Source of the DNA: Ktedonobacteria bacterium brp13 | GTDB lineage: Bacteria; Chloroflexota; Ktedonobacteria; Ktedonobacterales; Ktedonobacteraceae | DNA: 64,000 nucleotides | Direction: 5' to 3' | NCBI GenBank assembly: GCA_015099395.1 | Contig: AP024096.1 | Span: 1,984,001 to 2,048,000 of the forward strand | Part shown: positions 9,181 to 18,951 of the stretch, piece by piece | Position numbering within the stretch: the first letter of the stretch is position 1 | How the letters are laid out: every line of letters starts with the position of its first letter | The notes under the pieces: generated by a model | The model's database searches: none | Told to the model about the DNA's origin: nothing | Seen by the model: only the letters and a program-made list of their open reading frames with translations | Position numbers and translations under genes: made by a program

Positions 9181-9795
9181 TCACTGAAACTTCGCGCGCC
9201 AGGCTGCCGAGAAGCGCTCGCTGGTGGAAACAACCAGTTCCGTCGCTCGTTGCTTATCACCAGCCAATCGTCCGGCCATAGAAAGCGAGACGAGACCATG
9301 CAGCGCAGCCCAGAACATATCAACTTCACGATTCACATCGATATGCGAAAGATCGGCAGACTGTTCAAGGACGCGTACGACAGCCTCTCGTAGCTGGGCA
9401 AAGGATTCTCGCGCCTCAGTTGGTGTCTGAGCCGTCCCGAAGGGAACGCCATCCAGGCCATTCATCACTTGGTACAACTCAGGGTGGGCGTGCGCGAAGT
9501 TCCAGTATGCCAGTGCGATGCGCTGTAACAAATCTTCTGGTGCACCAGGAACACTTTGTGCCCTTCGCAACTCATCTCGCAAAAGCGCGAAACCCTCGAT
9601 CAAAAGCGCAAAAAGAAGAGCTTTTTTATTGTCAAAGTAGGCATAGATAGCTGCGTGGCTGTATTCAATACGCTCTGCTACCTTGCGGACGGTGACAGCC
9701 TGCCATCCTTCCTGACTCGCTATCTCGCGTGCCGCCAGCAAAATTTGCTGGCGTAACTCTGCACGTTCACGTTCACGTCTCTGTTTCGTTACCAC
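9181..9795 (-). CDS. TetR/AcrR-family repressor
   Basis: 204 residues. The N-terminal TetR helix-turn-helix (ILLAAREIASQEGW, TVRKVAERIEYSHAAIYAYF) is followed by a ligand domain of the WHG-like type (FAHAHPELYQVMNGL). It sits upstream of the DUF4267-like and epimerase genes on the same strand. A strong promoter (9836-9864) with an overlapping or adjacent CCAATGG operator indicates autorepression. The ligand is unknown. The protein appears intact. Confidence 0.9.
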   Translation of the reverse strand: MVTKQRRERERAELRQQILLAAREIASQEGWQAVTVRKVAERIEYSHAAIYAYFDNKKALLFALLIEGFALLRDELRRAQSVPGAPEDLLQRIALAYWNFAHAHPELYQVMNGLDGVPFGTAQTPTEARESFAQLREAVVRVLEQSADLSHIDVNREVDMFWAALHGLVSLSMAGRLAGDKQRATELVVSTSERFSAAWRAKFQ

Positions 9796-9809
9796 ATTTC
9801 TACCTTTGT

Positions 9810-9864
9810 TTATTTACTTACCAATGGTTAATGATAGTATACAAGATAAAAACACCCCTGTCAA
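9810..9864 (-). promoter_or_regulatory. Promoter and operator of the TetR gene
   Basis: On the minus strand TTGACA (9859-9864) and TATACT (9836-9841) are separated by 17 bases. Just downstream of the -10 box lies the near-palindromic TTAACCATTGGTAA (within 9810-9834), matching the core at 9131-9165. The arrangement is typical of an autorepressed TetR gene. Confidence 0.7.
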
Positions 9865-10078
9865 GACTTTTTACCGGGGGGCTGTTGCCAAGTTGAGCCA
9901 CCCTTAACGGGGTCAGCGCATCGAAAGCTGAATTATCTCGACCCACTTTTAGCCCTGTTCAGAACGTATAGAACGTAACGTCGAATTGACTCACGAAAGA
10001 TCTTACTTTGACAGGGTGATTGCCTCACGAGTAATGTAACCCAAGGCGATGTATTTCTACAGAGCGGAGGGTCAAGAA

Positions 10079-11602
10079 ATGAGGTCACACTTGAGTTATC
10101 AAAGCAAACGAGAATTGTTATGGCAGATGGTTCCTCGGTATCGAGAGGCATCATCTGCCCTCAAGGAGGTCATCCTTGATGAGTTTGTCGCAGCGACAGG
10201 CTATGCACGCAAGTATGCGATCCGGCTTCTGAACCATCCTGCCGAGCAGAAACGGACCATCACACGCCCGCGCGCAGCCCACTATGGACCAGAAGTTCAG
10301 CAAGCCTTGTATCTGGCGTGGACAGTCGCGAATCACATCTGCGCCAAGCGGCTCGTTCCCTTTTTACCCACGCTAGTGGCATCTTTGGAGCAGCATGGCC
10401 ATCTCCACCTCAGCGAGAGGGGCCGTGCTGAGCTGCTTGCGATGAGTCCAGCCACGGCTGATCGGATCTTACAGCCGTATCGACGACAGGGAAAGCATGG
10501 GATTGCCACGACCAGATCAGGAACCTTGCTCAAAAAGCAGATTCCCATCCGCACGTTTCAAGATTGGAGTGAAACGAGACCGGGATTCATGGAAGCCGAC
10601 CTCGTGGCTCATTGTGGCACGCAGACCGACGGTTCTTACCTCTCTACGCTCACGTTGACGGATATTGCCACTGGGTGGACGGAGATGCTTCCCCTCTTGA
10701 ATCGGAACCAGGAGGACGTCATGGCAGCCTTGAAGCGCGTGCGACAGTTGCTTCCTTTTCCACTGTTGGGTCTTGATACCGATAATGGTGGAGAATTCAT
10801 CAACATGGAATTACTGGCCTACTGTGAACAGGAGCAGATCACCTTTACCAGGGGGCGACCAAAGCGGAGTAATGACCAATGTTACATAGAGCAGAAAAAC
10901 GGACACATTGTGCGCCAAATCGTCGGTTACGATCGCTTCGCTGGGGAGTTTTCCTACCGCCAGTTAACCGAACTCTACCGAGCGCTTCGCGTCTACATCA
11001 ACTGTTTCCAGCCTTCGATGAAACTGCAAGAAAAGCAACGAGATGGGGAGAAAGTACACAAAAAATATGATCGAGCGCAAACTCCGATGCAGCGGTTACT
11101 TGCGACCAAGAGCTTGTCTAAAAAAAAGGGCGAGGAACTGACCCGTATCACCCAGGCGCTTGATCCTCTGCGGCTCTTGCAACAACTCGAACAGTTGCAA
11201 AAGGCACTCTTCCGGCACGCTCTTGCGCTAGGAAGAGAAGCTGAACAAAATGAAGCCTCAGCTTTCCAGTCCTTTTCTGCGAGGCAGTGTGCCGAAGAGA
11301 GCATTCCCCATGAGGGTATTCCAGGAACGCCGCCAGCATTGCTCAAAAAAGAGCAGAAAAGAAGATCCCAAAGAAGCGGGCGACCTCATGACTGGCGGAC
11401 GCGAAAAGATCCTTTTGAAGGGACATGGGATGACATTACGAACTGGCTGCGTGTGCAACCAGATCTCACCGGGACAGAGATTTTCCACACATTGCAGCAC
11501 CTCTATCCAGGCCGTTATCGACCAACCCTCGACCAACCCAGCTCCGAACCTTGCAGAGCGGGGTCTCAACAAGCTGCGCACTCGTCTTCTCGTCACCTTT
11601 GA
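10079..11602 (+). pseudogene. Integrase-core transposase with frameshifted C-terminus
   Basis: About 507 residues from the ATG at 10079, preceded by GGAGGG (an upstream ATG at 10049 is less likely). The rve-type DDE core reads MEADLVAHCG, GLDTDNGGEFIN and DQCYIEQKNG. The C-terminal segment of the family (TGTEIFHTLQHLYPGRY then QLRTLQ...) changes frame near 11521. The expected continuation QLRTLQSGVSTSCALVF is found in another frame, so the final residues of the open frame (about 25) are out of register. Whether this abolishes activity is unclear. I found no convincing terminal repeats. Confidence 0.75.
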
Positions 11603-11727
11603 TAACCAATGGGACGAGGAAGTGGCGAATGGACAACTCCCGGTTCCTGAGTTGCGAGCTGAAGTCGTCGCTGACATGTCCTCATGAGAGGGCGAGATCG
11701 GGACACTCTGCTCGCCAGAGGGCACGG

Positions 11728-11873
11728 GCGATGCTGCCCTTGATTGGGGTGGGGTGAACGCTTCGCGCCGAGAGCGACCAGGGTTTCTGCATTGATGAGC
11801 ATCACCATCCCTGGTTGCTCTCGCTCGTGCCGAGTCTACCCACCCCGTCAAGGGTCGGGCCTGGCAGCATCGC
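11728..11873. repeat. Large imperfect inverted repeat (146 bp)
   Basis: The left arm starts GCGATGCTGCC and continues through GGGGTGGGG to GAGAGCGACCAGGG. The right arm mirrors these as CCCTGGTTGCTCTC, CCCACCCC and GGCAGCATCGC. Most of both arms of about 65 bp can pair, with bulges. No protein frame explains it. It could be an IS end, a structured RNA, or a degenerated MITE lying between the transposase and the recombinase remnant. Confidence 0.6.
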
Positions 11874-11961
11874 TTGCTCTGCGCCCCTGGCTTGAGCCAT
11901 GATTGAGCGCCTCCACGGAGCCTCAAGCTCCCCCAGAGATGCTTGATGAGCCTATCGGCTC

Positions 11962-12669
11962 CTACTTGCAGAACTTGCAGAGAGGAGGTTTCTGGGAGTA
12001 AGATATTCCATGAGCCAACAACTTAGAACACACAGCAAAGTAAGATTTCCCATGAGGCATCCTCTCTTGTCCGGTAAGATTCTTCCATGAGGCAATGCGG
12101 GTGAACAGGTATTTATCCAGCAGTGTTCCAACAGCACGGGAGAAAAACATCTCACGCGGGCGATCACCTTTGCCATGAATGGCAATTGAGCGATCCGGCC
12201 AGGAAATATCCTCAATATCGATTGCCAGCGCCTCCTGGCACCGTAAACCGCCATCATAGATGAGCCAGAACAGCGCGCGATCGCGCGGATCAGTAATCTG
12301 GCGCAGCACCGCCTCCACCCGCTGCGCATCGAGCGCCCGAGCGACCCGCTTTTGTTCTGGCTTGCGTTCGACTCCCGCAAGCAAGGTATCAGTCTGCCAT
12401 CCTTGCGCGCGGAGGAACCCCAAGAAACTGCGCAGCGCCGCAAGCCGTCGATTGTAGGTCGTTGGGGCCAGCGCTTCCTGGTGGGCGAGATACGCCTGGA
12501 TGATTTCTGTTGTCAACACAGCAATGTCGGCCTGACCGTACTGTGTGAGTAAGGGTGCCAGGTCGTCGGCATAACTTTCCCGCGTCCGACGTGCAAACGA
12601 CGTGCTTTCGAGAAAGGCTTCAAAGGCTTTGGTCAGCGTTATAGCTGACAACGAATCGGGTCTGTTCAT
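11962..12669 (-). pseudogene. Tyrosine recombinase (XerC/D-like), C-terminally truncated
   Basis: 235 residues. The N-terminal SAM-like core-binding domain (ESYADDLAPLLTQYG, TYNRRLAALRSFLGFL) and the start of the catalytic domain with the first arginine (YDGGLRCQEALAID) are present. The HxxR box and the nucleophilic tyrosine are absent. The last 35 residues are unlike the family, so the gene lost its 3' part. It starts next to a perfect 10-bp-arm hairpin (12677-12701), a possible relic of a recombination site. Confidence 0.8.
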
Positions 12670-12676
12670 CTTCTAT

Positions 12677-12701
12677 CGCACCTAATGGGCTATTAGGTGC
12701 G
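12677..12701. repeat. Perfect short hairpin beside the recombinase start
   Basis: CGCACCTAAT and ATTAGGTGCG flank GGGCT. Its position just upstream of the recombinase gene fits either an attachment-site core or a regulatory hairpin. Confidence 0.5.
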
Positions 12702-12710
12702 GTAAATCAT

Positions 12711-12742
12711 GGGGTGGTACAAGAATTCGTCCAAAAATGGGC
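12711..12742 (-). repeat. IS630-type terminal repeat, left boundary of the ABC/two-component cassette
   Basis: GGGGTGGTACAAGAATTCG followed by TCCAAAAATGGGC is an inverted copy, with a few differences, of the sequence at 18131-18163 that begins an IS630 transposase fragment. The two ends point away from each other and frame the 5.4-kb cassette. Confidence 0.65.
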
Positions 12743-12997
12743 TAATTGCTCGCAGCCTTTGGTTCCTCGACGGTGAGAGCTTCTTTTCTTTCCTCCTGTC
12801 CCTCTATTCCCTCTATTTGACCAAAATCCAACTTGAGTACAGGTGCGAATCCACCCACAGGACGATCCCCTTTCACGCTGTACGGGGCATACTTGCTCAT
12901 GAGGGCACACGAGAACGACGTGCGCCCGGATGAACAACAGCCAGAGCGCGGGCGTCTGACGCGCCAGCCTCAGGCTCGTGAAAGGAAGGAAATGTGT

Positions 12998-13771
12998 ATG
13001 CAGCAGCCCCCCTCGCCGTCTCTCACCGCTTTCGCCCCGGCGGGTCATCCGTTGGTGCGAGTCGAGCATCTTTCGCGGGTGATCTCGACGCGTAGCCAGA
13101 AAACCGTTATTTTACGTGATATAACTTTTAGCGTGCCTGAGCGATCTCTGTTCGCCATCAATGGCCCTTCTGGGAGTGGCAAATCTACCCTGCTCAATAT
13201 GTTGACAGGGGTTGATCGTCCAACCAGTGGGCAGGTGTTCTTTGGCAATGAGGAACTCGGGGGACGCAGTGAGAACGCCCTTGCTCGCTGGCGTGGACAG
13301 CACGTCGGGGTCATCTTCCAGTTTTTCCAACTGGTGCCGACGCTGACAGCTGTGGAGAATGTCTTGTTGGCTCTTGAGTTAGGCAAAGGCGGTGGATTAT
13401 CAAAACGAGACTGGCGGAAGCGCGCTCAGGAGTGTCTGGAAACGGTGGGACTGAGTGCGTTTGCTCGTCGCTTGCCCAGCGAGCTTTCTGGTGGGCAGCA
13501 GCAGCGGGTAGCCATTGCGCGGGCACTGGCGAATAATCCGCCGGTCCTGATTGCCGATGAGCCGACGGGCAATCTGGATTCGCGGATGGCGCACGAAGTG
13601 TTTGCTACCCTTGCTGGTTTGACGCAGCAGGGGAAGACCGTCATTTACGTCACACATGACCGCGAGTTAGCCGCCCGTGCCCAGGCCCGCATCGGCCTCC
13701 TCGATGGGGGCATCGTTGAGCAGCAGGGGGCCCATGCGCAACTGGCATCTTCCCTGGAGGTGGGTCAATGA
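12998..13771 (+). CDS. ABC transporter ATPase, MacB/LolD type
   Basis: 257 residues from ATG 12998, placed 8-9 bases after AAGGAAGG (an ATG at 12992 is too close). It has Walker [10 protein letters not shown], signature LSGGQQQR, Walker [13 protein letters not shown] and switch His in VIYVTHD. The [16 protein letters not shown] pair is typical of ATPases that work with FtsX/MacB permeases. Its stop overlaps the permease start (ATGA). It probably powers export or mechanotransmission of a peptide, lipid or antibiotic sensed by the kinase downstream. Confidence 0.92.
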   Translation: MQQPPSPSLTAFAPAGHPLVRVEHLSRVISTRSQKTVILRDITFSVPERSLFAINGPSGSGKSTLLNMLTGVDRPTSGQVFFGNEELGGRSENALARWRGQHVGVIFQFFQLVPTLTAVENVLLALELGKGGGLSKRDWRKRAQECLETVGLSAFARRLPSELSGGQQQRVAIARALANNPPVLIADEPTGNLDSRMAHEVFATLAGLTQQGKTVIYVTHDRELAARAQARIGLLDGGIVEQQGAHAQLASSLEVGQ

Positions 13772-16167
13772 GCGCCAGACGGAAAAAATCGTTCGCCGAT
13801 GTCACCAAGCGCAAGGGCCGCACCTTTATGGTGGTCATGGGCATCTTTATCGGGATCTTTGGCCTAACGATCATCAATTTTACCCAGGCCACCATCTCCA
13901 ATGCCTATGCCTACAGCGCAGGTTCGGCGGCGAATCGTCCCGATGTTGCTATAGCAGTGGACAAGCTGGTGCCGTCGCTGGCCGTGTCACTGGCTGCCGT
14001 GGACAATGTGCAGGCCCTCCAGATGCAGGCCGAGATCAACACCAGTTGGAATGTGCCTTCTGCCGCGCATGGCGGTTATGGCATGGATATCCTCAGTTTT
14101 CCCGATCTGCAGCACTTGGCGATTACTCCCTTTCAGTTGACCAGCGGCCGCTATCCTGGTGCAGGTGAAATCGTGCTGGAATACGGCGACCAGCAGTTGT
14201 CGAGCATAGCCATTGGTGATACCGTCACGGTCAACATCAGCCAGGATGCGACTACCACGCTCAAGGTGGTTGGCTTTACCCGCACGGAGGGCCTCGCCAG
14301 CCCAGTCGCCACGCAAACAGCCAGAGGCTATGTCAGCATGGACGGCTTTCAACAGGCGTTCGGATCAGCCGTCTCATCTTCGCAAGGACCAACGCTAAGT
14401 AATAGTGTTGCGTTCAAGGTGAAAAACACGAAACTGGAGAGTGCTACAGCCACAGAGGTGGTCAATGTGTTAAAGGCCAATGGGGTAACCGTGACTGGAG
14501 TATCGTATCCCACACCATTTAATACAGCGTTTCTCAATGTCATCAATGGGGTCTTTACGCTCTTGCGCTTGCTGGCTATTCTGGCGGTCCTCTTGAGCTG
14601 CATGCTGATCCTCAACACTATTATCACCCTGGTGGCTGAACAAACCCAGATTATGGGGACGATGAAAGCTATGGGGGGAACCCGCAGCACGATCCTGCGC
14701 GGCTATCTGGTTTCGGTGTTGCTCTATAGCATTCTGGGGACCTTGCCTGGGATCGCCCTGGGACTCGTGTTAGGCTATCCGCTGACCACTGCTCTGGTCA
14801 ATTTTCTTGATCTCGGTCCCTTTTATGTGGACCCGTGGATCGTCTTCCTCAGTCTAGGGGTCGGTTTCGGCGTCCCATTGCTGGCGGCCTTCGTTCCGCT
14901 CTGGGTGGGTACCAGCATTACGGTGCGCGAGGCCTTCGCAGGCTATGGCATCAGTTCTGGACAAAGCAGGCGTCGGGTGCGCGGCTCGGGCGAGCGGATG
15001 GGCTTGCTCTCCCAGACAACCTGGCTGGGCCTGCGCGGCGTCTTCCGCAGACGAGGACGGGCGATGTTGACTCTCTTGACCCTGACCCTGGCGGGCGCGA
15101 CCTTCCTAACAGTCCAGTGTGCCAGCGCTTCCACCAATCGGATGATTGCTGATATTACAGGCAGTAGTCACTATGATGTGGAAGCAAATGTACCTCCCAA
15201 CGGAACCCAAGCACAAACGCTGATCACCCAGATTCAGGCTCTGGCCAATGTCAAGCACGTCGAGACTGAGACGGAAGTAGAGCACGATGGGCTGACCACC
15301 CAGTGGGGCAGCGTGGATATTAAAGGGTATCAGGTGGACACCCAGATCTATCAACCGCCCATTTTGAGCGGGCGCTGGTTCACGGCCGACGATACCAATG
15401 CTGTGCTCATCAACGAGAGCTTTGCCAAGGTCTCTGGTTTACAGGTTGGCCAGACCCTACTGGTGGCAAATCTCACCCTGAAGGTGATTGGCATTGTCCA
15501 TCAGCCGCAACGGGGTCTGATCGGGGTCGGCGCGCTGGTTACCACGAATAGCATAATCAATCAAATGGGCGCAGCAAATCCAAATCTCGGTGTGGTGACG
15601 AATCTTCTAGTGCAGGCCCGCAATAACTCAACCTCAGCCCTCGTGACACTGGTCAACCAGATTGACCAGTTCTATCCCAATGGCGGCTCTGGACAATCTG
15701 TCGGTGGTAATAGTCTGGTAGAGATGCATCAAACGCAGATCGCGCAGCAACAGCAGGGTTTCTATGTCTTCTATGCGCTGCTGTATAGTGTGGCGCTGAT
15801 CGTCGGCAGTGTCGGTATCCTGGGACTCGCCAACGCCCTGGCGGCTTCCGTGCTAGAGCGGAAACGCGAGATTGGGATGTTGCGCTCGCTCGGCGGGAGC
15901 TCCTGGCGGGTCGCCCAGATTTTCTGGGTAGAAGGGATGTCGCTAGGAGGTATCGCCTTGGTACTGGCTGTGCTGGTGGGCATTCCCATGGCATACGGGT
16001 TTGTGCAACTCATGGGTAAGCTCTTTCTCCAGGTTGATTTTCTGCTGGACCCCTCGGCCCTCATTGTGATGGTCATTGCCGTCCTGCTGATTGCCACCTT
16101 GGCCAGTATCATTCCAGCTTTCCGCGCCTCACAACTGCGGATTGCCGATATGTTACGCTACGAATGA
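13768..16167 (+). CDS. FtsX-like ABC permease (MacB superfamily)
   Basis: 799 residues. An N-terminal membrane segment (residues about 14-40) is followed by a large extracytoplasmic domain, a first FtsX module of three membrane segments (about 250-380), a fourth segment near 430, a second external domain, and a second FtsX module at the C-terminus (GLANALAASVLERKREIGMLRSLGG, a conserved FtsX motif). This duplicated plan is usual for 10-TM permeases in Gram-positive and Chloroflexota exporters. Translation is coupled to the ATPase by a 4-base overlap. Confidence 0.92.
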   Translation: MSARRKKSFADVTKRKGRTFMVVMGIFIGIFGLTIINFTQATISNAYAYSAGSAANRPDVAIAVDKLVPSLAVSLAAVDNVQALQMQAEINTSWNVPSAAHGGYGMDILSFPDLQHLAITPFQLTSGRYPGAGEIVLEYGDQQLSSIAIGDTVTVNISQDATTTLKVVGFTRTEGLASPVATQTARGYVSMDGFQQAFGSAVSSSQGPTLSNSVAFKVKNTKLESATATEVVNVLKANGVTVTGVSYPTPFNTAFLNVINGVFTLLRLLAILAVLLSCMLILNTIITLVAEQTQIMGTMKAMGGTRSTILRGYLVSVLLYSILGTLPGIALGLVLGYPLTTALVNFLDLGPFYVDPWIVFLSLGVGFGVPLLAAFVPLWVGTSITVREAFAGYGISSGQSRRRVRGSGERMGLLSQTTWLGLRGVFRRRGRAMLTLLTLTLAGATFLTVQCASASTNRMIADITGSSHYDVEANVPPNGTQAQTLITQIQALANVKHVETETEVEHDGLTTQWGSVDIKGYQVDTQIYQPPILSGRWFTADDTNAVLINESFAKVSGLQVGQTLLVANLTLKVIGIVHQPQRGLIGVGALVTTNSIINQMGAANPNLGVVTNLLVQARNNSTSALVTLVNQIDQFYPNGGSGQSVGGNSLVEMHQTQIAQQQQGFYVFYALLYSVALIVGSVGILGLANALAASVLERKREIGMLRSLGGSSWRVAQIFWVEGMSLGGIALVLAVLVGIPMAYGFVQLMGKLFLQVDFLLDPSALIVMVIAVLLIATLASIIPAFRASQLRIADMLRYE

Positions 16168-16175
16168 AAAATGCC

Positions 16176-16266
16176 AGGTGTCAACATTTATCGTGACATA
16201 ACCCGCATTCATCGGGGGGCATGGCCGATGATGCATACAGGCCATGTTATGATAAACGCTGACACC
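16176..16266. repeat. Nested inverted repeat between permease and kinase genes
   Basis: AGGTGTCAACATTTATCGTG at 16176 is mirrored by TTATGATAAACGCTGACACC ending at 16266. Inside, GGCATGGCC and GGCCATG can pair again. It may attenuate read-through into the kinase gene, protect the mRNA end, or be a small MITE. Confidence 0.55.
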
Positions 16267-16295
16267 TATCCATATACATACAGGAGGCAACACCC

Positions 16296-17432
16296 ATGAC
16301 CAAACATTTCCGACGCAGTTGGCGGCCAGGAGGCCTCTATTGGCGCGTGACTCTCTCCTCTTTTCTGGTGACCCTCGTTGCGATCGTGACCATTGAAGGT
16401 GTCTCCATCTCTTTGTCGTTGGGTTCGTCGGTCCACGTGGTGGTGGGTTACAGCTCATCTGCGCCTGCGAGTGCCAATACAGGTGTCGGAAACAGGTTGG
16501 CCCCAGATCCAACATTGCCCGAAAAAATACAGGCGTATTTCGCCCATCTCTCACCCGTGACCTTCTACATTCTCCTCCTGGCGATTGTAGTGGGCACACT
16601 GACTGGTCTGGTGGTTACCAGGGGGCTTACCCGCCGTCTACGCACTATTACCAGAGCAGCCGGTGCCTGGAGCCAGGGAGATTTTCAGGTGACGGTGCAT
16701 GACGAGACGAACGATGAGCTGGGGCAATTAGCGCTCGACCTGAACAGGATGGCTGCGCAGGTGCGAACATTGTTGGTGACTCGCCAGGAACTGGCCGTAG
16801 TCGAAGAGCGCAACCGCCTGGCTCGTGATTTACACGACTCGGTAAAACAACAGGTCTTTGCCAATGCCCTGTTGGTGCGGGCGGCACGCAAGACACTTGT
16901 CCACGATCCCACCAAAGCCCAGGCCCATCTTGCCGAGGCTGAAGAACTCGCAGTCGAAACGCAAGAGGCGCTGATCGATTTGATACAGGCGCTGCGTCCG
17001 GCCTCGATGGCCGATAAAGGGCTGGTTGCAGTGCTGCAAGAGTATACTGAGGATTGGTCAAGGCGGATGGGTATTCCTGTTACGTTCCATATCCAGGGTG
17101 AACGGACGACGCCACTAGATCAGGAAGAAGCCTTGTTTCGCGTGGTTCAAGAAGCGCTGGCCAATGTTGCTCGCCACAGTGAAGCGGACAACGTTGCACT
17201 GCATCTGACCTGGACAACTGCACAGATTACTATGACTCTCCAGGATGATGGGCATGGGTTTCTCAAGCGCAACACAACCAGGAAAGGATCGGGTCTGGTC
17301 AATATGCGCGAACGGATCGAAGCGCTGGCTGGAACCTGTATGATAGCCAGCAGTCCTGCTGGTACGTGCATCGAAGTCAGTCTGCCCCTGTTTCCCCTCG
17401 AAACGGTGGCCAGAACAGGAGTGATGGTATGA
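16296..17432 (+). CDS. NarL-type sensor histidine kinase
   Basis: 378 residues. Membrane segments at about 18-44 and 88-112 enclose a short external loop of some 40 residues. A HAMP domain follows, then HisKA_3 with phosphoacceptor His in LARDLHDSVKQQVFANAL, then HATPase with NVARHSEADNV, DDGHGF and GSGLVNMRERIEAL. It starts behind AGGAGG and overlaps the response regulator by 4 bases. With so small a sensor loop, it probably senses through its membrane part or through the adjacent ABC permease. Confidence 0.92.
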   Translation: MTKHFRRSWRPGGLYWRVTLSSFLVTLVAIVTIEGVSISLSLGSSVHVVVGYSSSAPASANTGVGNRLAPDPTLPEKIQAYFAHLSPVTFYILLLAIVVGTLTGLVVTRGLTRRLRTITRAAGAWSQGDFQVTVHDETNDELGQLALDLNRMAAQVRTLLVTRQELAVVEERNRLARDLHDSVKQQVFANALLVRAARKTLVHDPTKAQAHLAEAEELAVETQEALIDLIQALRPASMADKGLVAVLQEYTEDWSRRMGIPVTFHIQGERTTPLDQEEALFRVVQEALANVARHSEADNVALHLTWTTAQITMTLQDDGHGFLKRNTTRKGSGLVNMRERIEALAGTCMIASSPAGTCIEVSLPLFPLETVARTGVMV

Positions 17433-18079
17433 GTGAAGCCATTACCGTGATGATTGTTGATGACCACGCCGTGGTCCGGCATGGGATGCGAGCTCTGCTC
17501 GAAGCCGAGGGAGATTTTACGGTCGTGGGTGAGATGGCTTCAGGAGCGGAAGCCGTTCTGCGCGTTGGCGATCTGGTTCCCGAGGTTGTCCTGATGGATC
17601 TGCTCATGCCCGATGTAGACGGCGTGGAGGCGACCAGGCTGATCAAGCAACGGAGTCCCAACTCCCAGGTCATCATTCTGACCTCCTACCACGAGGACGA
17701 GCATATCTTCCCCGCTATTCGTGCTGGTGCTCTGTCCTATCTGCTCAAGGGGGCCAGCCTGGAGGAATTGACTACAGCCGTGCGCAAAGCTGCCAGAGGT
17801 GAGGTAGTGATGCACCCACGTGTCGCGGTTCGTCTGATGCAGGAATTGCGCGGTGCTTCCCAGGAAACCTCTATGCTCTATCAGACACTGAGCCAGCGCG
17901 AGCGCGAAGTATTGCGCCTGATCGCCGAGGGTCTGAGCAATGCCCAGATTGCGGAACGCCTTGTGATCACTGAGCGAACGGTCAAAAGCCATGTCAACAA
18001 TATCCTGAGCAAGCTTCACCTGGCCGACCGAACCCAGGTGGCGATCTTTGCCTGGCGTTCAGGGATGATGGACAAGTAA
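17429..18079 (+). CDS. NarL/FixJ-family response regulator
   Basis: 216 residues. The receiver domain has VDDH near the N-terminus, phosphoacceptor Asp in VVLMDLLMP, and the TS/K positions (LTSYHEDE, LLKGA). The LuxR-type HTH is LTQREREVLRLIAEGLSNAQIAERL-like (here LSQREREVLRLIA then NAQIAERLVITERTVKSH). The start is taken at the ATGA overlap with the kinase gene. It is the last gene of the exporter cassette and presumably activates that operon. Confidence 0.93.
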   Translation: MSEAITVMIVDDHAVVRHGMRALLEAEGDFTVVGEMASGAEAVLRVGDLVPEVVLMDLLMPDVDGVEATRLIKQRSPNSQVIILTSYHEDEHIFPAIRAGALSYLLKGASLEELTTAVRKAARGEVVMHPRVAVRLMQELRGASQETSMLYQTLSQREREVLRLIAEGLSNAQIAERLVITERTVKSHVNNILSKLHLADRTQVAIFAWRSGMMDK

Positions 18080-18130
18080 CAGGCGTTTTCCTCTAGGGAC
18101 CTGGCAGTTTCGGGCTTGCCAGCGAAATGG

Positions 18131-18470
18131 CCCATTTTTGGACGAATCCTTGCACTATCCCCTTAACGGAGGAAAAGAAGCGGCACGTAGCCAGATGCAT
18201 GCGCGCATCTTACTCAAAACGGATCAGGAAGCGCAAGGACCAGCCTGGACCGATCAGCAGATTGCCCAGGCGCTCTCAATTGGAACGGCGACCGTCGAGC
18301 GAGTGCGTCGGCGTTTTGTGGAAGGGGGGTTCCTCGATGCACTGGTGCGGCGTCCGCAGCCCGAACGGCCCAATCACCCTACTCCTACCGTCAAAAATAC
18401 ACTTAAGGGCCATATGTGTGCACCATCCCCTGTAATTTTCCCCCTTGGTCCAACTAACAAATTTTGCTGA
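18131..18470 (+). pseudogene. IS630-family transposase, N-terminal fragment
   Basis: The terminal repeat (18131-18163) is followed by an HTH-bearing transposase start: HARILLKTDQEAQGPAWTDQQ then IAQALSIGTATVERVRRRFV. The frame diverges after RRPQPERPN and stops at 18470, with no DDE domain. It marks the right edge of the ABC/two-component cassette. Confidence 0.75.
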
Positions 18471-18951
18471 TTTGCCACGAAATATCCTTCATGAGCCATT
18501 GAAGATTGGTAGTCTGTAGCATAATGTAATGTAGGGTAGCGCTACAGATTGGTAAGCTGTCACCTGCCGCTTGAGAAACTGGTAGGTCCAGGATTGAAAG
18601 GAGTTCTGATGAAGTACGCCCAAGGGGCGATTTTGGGCCTCAACTGCTGATCATGCGCTATTTTCCACCTCGAAATCGAGCTCATTGGTTGCTAATAAGA
18701 TGATCCTGTGCCCAAACGTTGTTTTTTGTCCGACCGCTGCTGGAACCCCTAAAAGTGTTAAACATGGCTCTGAAAATATATGTAGTGAGGAAATACCATG
18801 GATAGAAGACATTTTCTTCGGACTGAGGGAAAAGATATCCCCAATCGAGACGAACGCAGACCCAGTATCGATGCTATGACGCGAGTCGTAAGTGGTACGC
18901 GTTTCGAGCGTATACAAAAGACCACATCACGAATAGAACAGCTCTGATGAA
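18471..18951. other. AT-rich spacer at the left edge of the island
   Basis: No gene I can support. An 88-codon frame on the minus strand (18651-18917) and a 64-codon frame on the plus strand overlap each other and show no family features. The stretch contains CTGTAGC...GCTACAG arms around 18518-18551 and the inverted form of GGTGACAGCTT at about 18558-18570, the left member of a motif pair that recurs at 22690-22715. Base composition drops from here on. Confidence 0.4.

Noticed and set aside
18651..18917. Opposed 88- and 64-codon frames at the start of the AT-rich island
   Set aside because: They overlap each other antisense and neither shows a start signal or family features.
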